Below are positions 63,534 through 64,000 of a stretch of DNA of 64,000 bases, in pieces. Source of the DNA: Fragum whitleyi. Its lineage: Eukaryota; Mollusca; Bivalvia; Cardiida; Cardiidae. The notes beneath the pieces were generated by a model. That model was not told where the DNA came from. It saw nothing but the letters and a program-made list of their open reading frames with translations, and ran no database searches. Each line of letters starts with the position of its first letter. Position 1 is the stretch's first letter. The stretch covers positions 59,729,566-59,793,565 of the forward strand of contig OX411547.1 of the NCBI GenBank assembly GCA_948146395.1. Reading direction: 5' to 3'. Made by a program: the position numbers and the translations under genes.

Positions 63534-63786
63534 GTACCGTCAGTGATCAACGTATAATATTATGTTTTTAGTTAACATTCTGAAAGCCTTATTTTTTTCA
63601 AATTATTCAAATTGTTCGATTGGGGGCATATCACTTTTGCCCTGTGTGTTTGTCTGTTACTCATTTGTTCCCTAAAGTCTTTATCATTAGTCATAACTTT
63701 TGTTTTGGTTAGTGGTAGAGCATTTTTATTTCACCTGTGCAAGGGAGATGATCCTTATGTAACTGATTCAGTTTATTTTATTGATT

Positions 63787-63945
63787 GCATCCCTTTAAGA
63801 GATGGAGAGAGTATTTGTTGATTTCTTTGAGATATGAAACTAAAAACAATAAACTATATGAATATGCGAAGCAGATTCATACATAAGTGATTAGGTTTTT
63901 AGTTTCATATCTCCATAAAATCAATAAATACCCTCTTCATATCTT
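63787..63945. mobile_element. Palindromic MITE, family J
   Basis: TTAAGAGATGGAGAGAGTAT and the inverse ATACCCTCTTCATATCTTA with GAAACTAAAAAC / GTTTTTAGTTTC arms. Confidence 0.75.
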
Positions 63946-64000
63946 ATAATTTGCCTTTGTGTGACATTTCCAACAATTTTGAATTTAGGTAATTCAAAGA

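Overview
The window looks like animal genomic DNA, most probably from a bivalve mollusc. It is AT-rich and has no dense reading frames. It carries tRNA-derived SINEs, many small inverted-repeat transposons (MITEs), and mobile elements holding runs of GTCC/GTCT next to tandem repeats of about 145 or 170 bp, a style common in bivalve assemblies. The species call is inference only.

One large spliced gene on the + strand fills positions 6340 to beyond 63533. I traced 25 coding exons by hand. All 24 junctions keep one open frame with GT..AG introns and matching phases, giving 1174 codons plus one base, and the gene runs off the right edge. The protein starts with a signal peptide. Five single-exon EGF-like domains follow, two of them with the calcium-binding D-I-[DN]-E-C start. 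After these come four complete copies, and the start of a fifth, of a module of about 190-220 residues. Its cysteine order (C, [YH]C[DE]M, C..C, CxCG, C, CNCD, LP[VI], GP[LV][KR]C) matches the fibrinogen-like domain of contactin-associated proteins / neurexin IV (Caspr family). Each complete module starts and ends in phase 1. A secreted or membrane-anchored extracellular protein is expected; the C terminus is not in the window and the function is unknown.

Layout: 1-6339 is flank with an intact tRNA-Ala(AGC), MITEs, and a possible 5' untranslated exon near 3.9 kb. 6340-24821 holds the signal peptide and EGF exons in long introns. 24822-27420 is a minisatellite made from the 3' end of EGF exon 6 and its splice donor. 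28130-34772 is module 1; 35-41 kb is a nest of LINE fragments and GTCC-type elements; 41999-45391 is module 2; 46362-54981 module 3; 56138-61654 module 4; 62552 to the end is module 5.

The most unusual feature is that pieces of this gene's exons have been repeatedly duplicated in tandem across splice junctions (exons 5, 6, 13, 15, 18, 22, 24). Mobile elements also sit within about 10-40 bp of many splice sites, including three SINEs whose 3' tails end 13-18 bp before a splice acceptor.
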